From Candidatus Kaiserbacteria bacterium RIFCSPLOWO2_01_FULL_54_20 (lineage in GTDB: Bacteria > Patescibacteriota > Minisyncoccia > Phycocordibacterales > UBA2100), in assembly GCA_001783355.1 (NCBI GenBank), contig MFMA01000025.1, positions 1 through 13,423 of the forward strand: a DNA stretch of 13,423 nucleotides, written 5' to 3'. The notes below the pieces were generated by a model. That model did no database searches. It had not been told where the DNA came from and saw only the letters and a program-made list of their open reading frames with translations. A program made the position numbers and the translations under genes. Of this stretch, positions 11,444 to 13,423 are shown in pieces. The stretch's first letter is position 1; the number at the start of each line of letters is the position of its first letter.

Positions 11444-11680
11444 ATGCAACTAGAAAAACACAAAATAAAATACCCGGTGCTGGAAAAAGCACTTCACTCC
11501 GCGAAGGAGGAATTCCGCTTACTTCAAGCGGCGTACTCAGCAGAAGAGCTGCGCAAACATGAAGAGCGTTTGGCCACCAGCTCGTGGGAGGCAAACTTCT
11601 TACCGAGTATAGTTCATGGCGCGAGACTTCGTTTGGCCGAAAAGGCCAAAAGGTCGAACTCGTTGGCGAACACGTTATAG
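11444..11680 (+). CDS. Unknown helical protein upstream of argF, 78 aa
   Basis: Not recognised. The protein is highly charged and helical (Lys, Glu, Arg, Leu), with one Trp and no Cys, for example ALHSAKEEFRLLQAAYSAEELRKHEERL, without signal or membrane segment. ATG 11444 has no clear Shine-Dalgarno sequence, and no good promoter sits 6-9 nt upstream. The stop comes 10 nt before the argF ATG. A strong inverted repeat, TTTGGCC (11632-11638)/GGCCAAA (11644-11650), lies in its last quarter. It could be a true small gene coupled to argF or a leader-type ORF; the evidence for coding is modest. Confidence 0.45.
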   Translation: MQLEKHKIKYPVLEKALHSAKEEFRLLQAAYSAEELRKHEERLATSSWEANFLPSIVHGARLRLAEKAKRSNSLANTL

Positions 11681-11686
11681 ACCAAC
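11632..11686 (+). promoter_or_regulatory. Hairpins and possible -10 box before argF
   Basis: Stem TTTGGCC/GGCCAAA (11632-11650) and a weaker stem GTTGG (11662-11666)/CCAAC (11682-11686) lie just before ATG 11691. TATAGA (11676-11681) ends 9 nt before the ATG and could be a -10 box, but no good -35 element is seen. There is no U tract, so neither hairpin looks like a terminator. Confidence 0.35.
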
Positions 11687-11690
11687 CGTT

Positions 11691-12635
11691 ATGACCTCAC
11701 CACACAAAAAAGCATTGCACGGGCGTAGCTTTCTCTCGATAGCCGATGTGTCGCCGGAGGAACTTGAGTTCATACTGGAGACCGCAAGGGTGCAAAAAAA
11801 GCGCAGATTCCGTCGCTCCCTTAGAGGCAAAAACTTTGCGCTTCTGTTCGAAAAGCCTTCGTTGCGCACGAAAGTCAGCTTTGATGTCGCGATTACGCAA
11901 CTTGGAGGCCACAGCGTGTACCTTGGTCAAAACGAGGTTGGTCTTGGGCAGCGCGAATCTATAGCGGACGTCGCGCGGACGCTTTCCCGCTACGTGCAGG
12001 GGATAGTTGCCCGCGTTTTTGCCCACCAATCGCTCATCGAACTCGCAAAACATGCAGGAGTCCCAGTTATCAACGCTCTGTCGGACGTCGAGCATCCATG
12101 TCAGGCACTCGCGGACTTTCTAACCATTCAGGAACACAAGAAAACTATTCGCGGTCTTCGCATTGTGTACGTCGGAGATGGTAATAACATCGCGGCGTCG
12201 CTCGCACAGGGAGCCGTGATGCTGGGGGCGCACTTCGTTATCGCATCTCCAAAAGAGTACGAATTGCCCGAAGCGACCGTGCGTACTGCGCGTGGGTATA
12301 CCAAAACAGGCGGTAGTTTCTCCAAGGCGAACACCCCCGAAGAGGCGGTTCGGGGAGCCGACGTCGTCTACACCGACGTATGGACGAGCATGGGCGACGA
12401 GCCGAGCAGGCAGCGCACCAGCGCCTTCAAGGGCTATCAGGTGACGTCCAAGCTCATGGCGCTCGCAAAACCCGATGCCATCTTCATGCACGACCTACCG
12501 GCGCATCGTGGCGAGGAGGTCGTGGACGAGGTGATAGACGGACCGCAATCGGTCGTTTTCGACCAGGCGGAGAATCGTCTCCATGCGCAGCGCGCCCTTT
12601 TGCACCTTGTGCTCGGCTCGCGTACTATTCAGTGA
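11691..12635 (+). CDS. argF: Ornithine carbamoyltransferase
   Basis: Converts ornithine and carbamoyl phosphate to citrulline (or the reverse in arginine breakdown). The 314-aa length is typical. Marks: FEKPSLRTKVSFD at 53-65 (carbamoyl-phosphate loop, usually SxRTR), HPCQALADFLT at 135-145, GDGNNIAAS at 162-170, and DVWTSMGDE at 229-237, which is the ornithine-specific signature separating it from aspartate carbamoyltransferase. The late motif reads HDLPAHRGEEV at 267-277, with Asp in place of the common Cys of HCLP. ATG 11691 is chosen because it matches the family N-terminus; a longer in-frame reading from 11616 overlaps the upstream ORF. argH begins 10 nt downstream, so the two are co-transcribed. 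It may be biosynthetic or catabolic. Confidence 0.95.
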   Translation: MTSPHKKALHGRSFLSIADVSPEELEFILETARVQKKRRFRRSLRGKNFALLFEKPSLRTKVSFDVAITQLGGHSVYLGQNEVGLGQRESIADVARTLSRYVQGIVARVFAHQSLIELAKHAGVPVINALSDVEHPCQALADFLTIQEHKKTIRGLRIVYVGDGNNIAASLAQGAVMLGAHFVIASPKEYELPEATVRTARGYTKTGGSFSKANTPEEAVRGADVVYTDVWTSMGDEPSRQRTSAFKGYQVTSKLMALAKPDAIFMHDLPAHRGEEVVDEVIDGPQSVVFDQAENRLHAQRALLHLVLGSRTIQ

Positions 12636-12645
12636 ATAAATCTGT

Positions 12646-13423
12646 ATGGCAAAGCTTTGGAAAAAATCAGATATGAAAATCGCTCCGGCCGTGGAGAAGT
12701 ACACGGCGGGCACGGACTACATCTTTGATGTGGAGATTTTGCCGTTCGATATTCAGGCAAGCCGCGCGCATGCAAAGGGTTTGCAAAAGATAGGGATACT
12801 CAATACTGACGAGCTAAAACAAATTGGGGAGGGCCTTGATGCACTCGAAAAAGATTTTAAGGCGGGAAAGATAGCAATTCGACCGGAGGATGAGGATTGT
12901 CATACGGTAATCGAAAACTACTTGGTTGAGAAAATCGGTGAGGCGGGCAAAAAAATCCACACGGGAAGAAGCAGGAACGACCAGATAGCTGTCGCGATGC
13001 GCCTCTATATGAAGACCCATCTAGCGAGCCTTGAGAAAGACGCAAGAACCCTTGCGGGGCAGTTCATCGGCTCTGCGGAGAAACATCAGGACATGCCGAT
13101 GCCCGGCTATTCACATACCCAGCAGGCCATGCTCACGACCGTCGGGCATTACTTCGCCGCATACGCGGAGAGTTTGCTCGATGACGCCGATCTGGTCGCG
13201 GCGGTACTTACGCATATCGACAAAAACCCACTCGGCACAGGGGCGGGATTCGGGACGTCTATCCCGGTGGACAGGGAATTTACGACGAAAGAACTCGGAT
13301 TTTCCGGCACGCAGATCAATTCACTCTACGTGCAGAATTCTCGCGGAAAATTCGAGAGCGCATACATGGAAGCGCTCGCACAGGTAATGCTCACGCTTGG
13401 GAAATTCGCGAACGACACTCTTC
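12646..13423 (+). CDS. argH: Argininosuccinate lyase (3' end outside the window)
   Basis: Splits argininosuccinate into arginine and fumarate, completing the pathway begun by argF and argG. About 259 codons are visible and the frame is open to the window edge, so roughly 150-200 residues are missing. Marks: the N-terminal region with LPFDIQASRAHAKGL, EDEDCHTVIE (81-90), HTGRSRNDQ (105-113), which is the substrate-binding signature of the family, MPGYSHTQQ with the histidine that normally helps catalysis, and NPLGTGAGFGTSIPVDRE. The C-terminal SxxMPxKxN loop lies beyond the window. No clear Shine-Dalgarno site precedes ATG 12646, 10 nt after the argF stop. Confidence 0.95.
   Translation, partial: MAKLWKKSDMKIAPAVEKYTAGTDYIFDVEILPFDIQASRAHAKGLQKIGILNTDELKQIGEGLDALEKDFKAGKIAIRPEDEDCHTVIENYLVEKIGEAGKKIHTGRSRNDQIAVAMRLYMKTHLASLEKDARTLAGQFIGSAEKHQDMPMPGYSHTQQAMLTTVGHYFAAYAESLLDDADLVAAVLTHIDKNPLGTGAGFGTSIPVDREFTTKELGFSGTQINSLYVQNSRGKFESAYMEALAQVMLTLGKFANDTL

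Overview
The window reads like a chromosomal piece of a Patescibacteria (CPR), probably Parcubacteria-like, bacterium. This is inferred from gene content and style, not from a marker gene. The genes are compact and often overlap. Several have a -10 box ending only 6-9 nt before the start codon, so their mRNAs would have almost no 5' leader. There is a large unrecognised membrane protein, a YerC/TrpR-like protein and a few isolated amino-acid genes. TGA is used as a stop (for example at 6326 and 12633), which argues against the lineages that read TGA as glycine.

Layout. 41-1588: unknown membrane protein. 1634-4441: a tight run of glutamate dehydrogenase, a DoxX-like membrane protein, an inositol-monophosphatase-family phosphatase and a DUF1003 protein. 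4496-5680: class I/II aminotransferase. 5691-5942 (minus): small acidic protein, divergent from the next gene. 6020-7187: YerC/TrpR-like gene, an attenuator, a short HisG-like gene and a 70-aa gene. 7201-7628 (minus): autoregulated ArsR-family gene with a duplicated operator. 7677-8321: arginine-codon leader peptide, attenuator and a 107-aa gene. 8368-9633: argG. 9637-10957: a second arginine-codon leader and a guanidino-modifying (arginine deiminase/dimethylargininase-like) enzyme. 10975-11406: a third arginine-codon leader, attenuator and a 59-aa gene. 11444-12635: 78-aa ORF and argF. 12646 to the end: argH, cut by the window.

Main discovery: 6.0-11.2 kb holds a set of leader-peptide attenuation units. 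Three show the full classical geometry by hand pairing: codons for the sensed amino acid, then mutually exclusive 1:2, 2:3 and 3:4 stems. In the first, three consecutive His codons form the C-terminal tail of the YerC/TrpR-like protein itself, and the attenuated gene looks like a HisG domain. In the second, three consecutive CGA Arg codons lie in a 20-codon leader. In the third, four Arg codons lie in a 30-codon leader whose antiterminator has 14 contiguous pairs. A fourth, after argG, has CGA-GGA-CGA and appears to hide a ribosome binding site rather than end transcription. The attenuated genes begin with Shine-Dalgarno sites, whereas the promoter-proximal ORFs look leaderless. Three of these genes share a small CCCG...CGGG hairpin in the 5' region, and two share similar 3' hairpins although their proteins are unrelated.

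Together the genes suggest a bacterium with an arginine/citrulline module (argF, argG, argH and a guanidino enzyme) plus glutamate metabolism, much of it gated by charged tRNA-Arg or tRNA-His supply. The 107-, 70-, 59- and 78-aa proteins are unrecognised. Being under amino-acid attenuation, the 107- and 59-aa proteins are candidates for new arginine-related functions.
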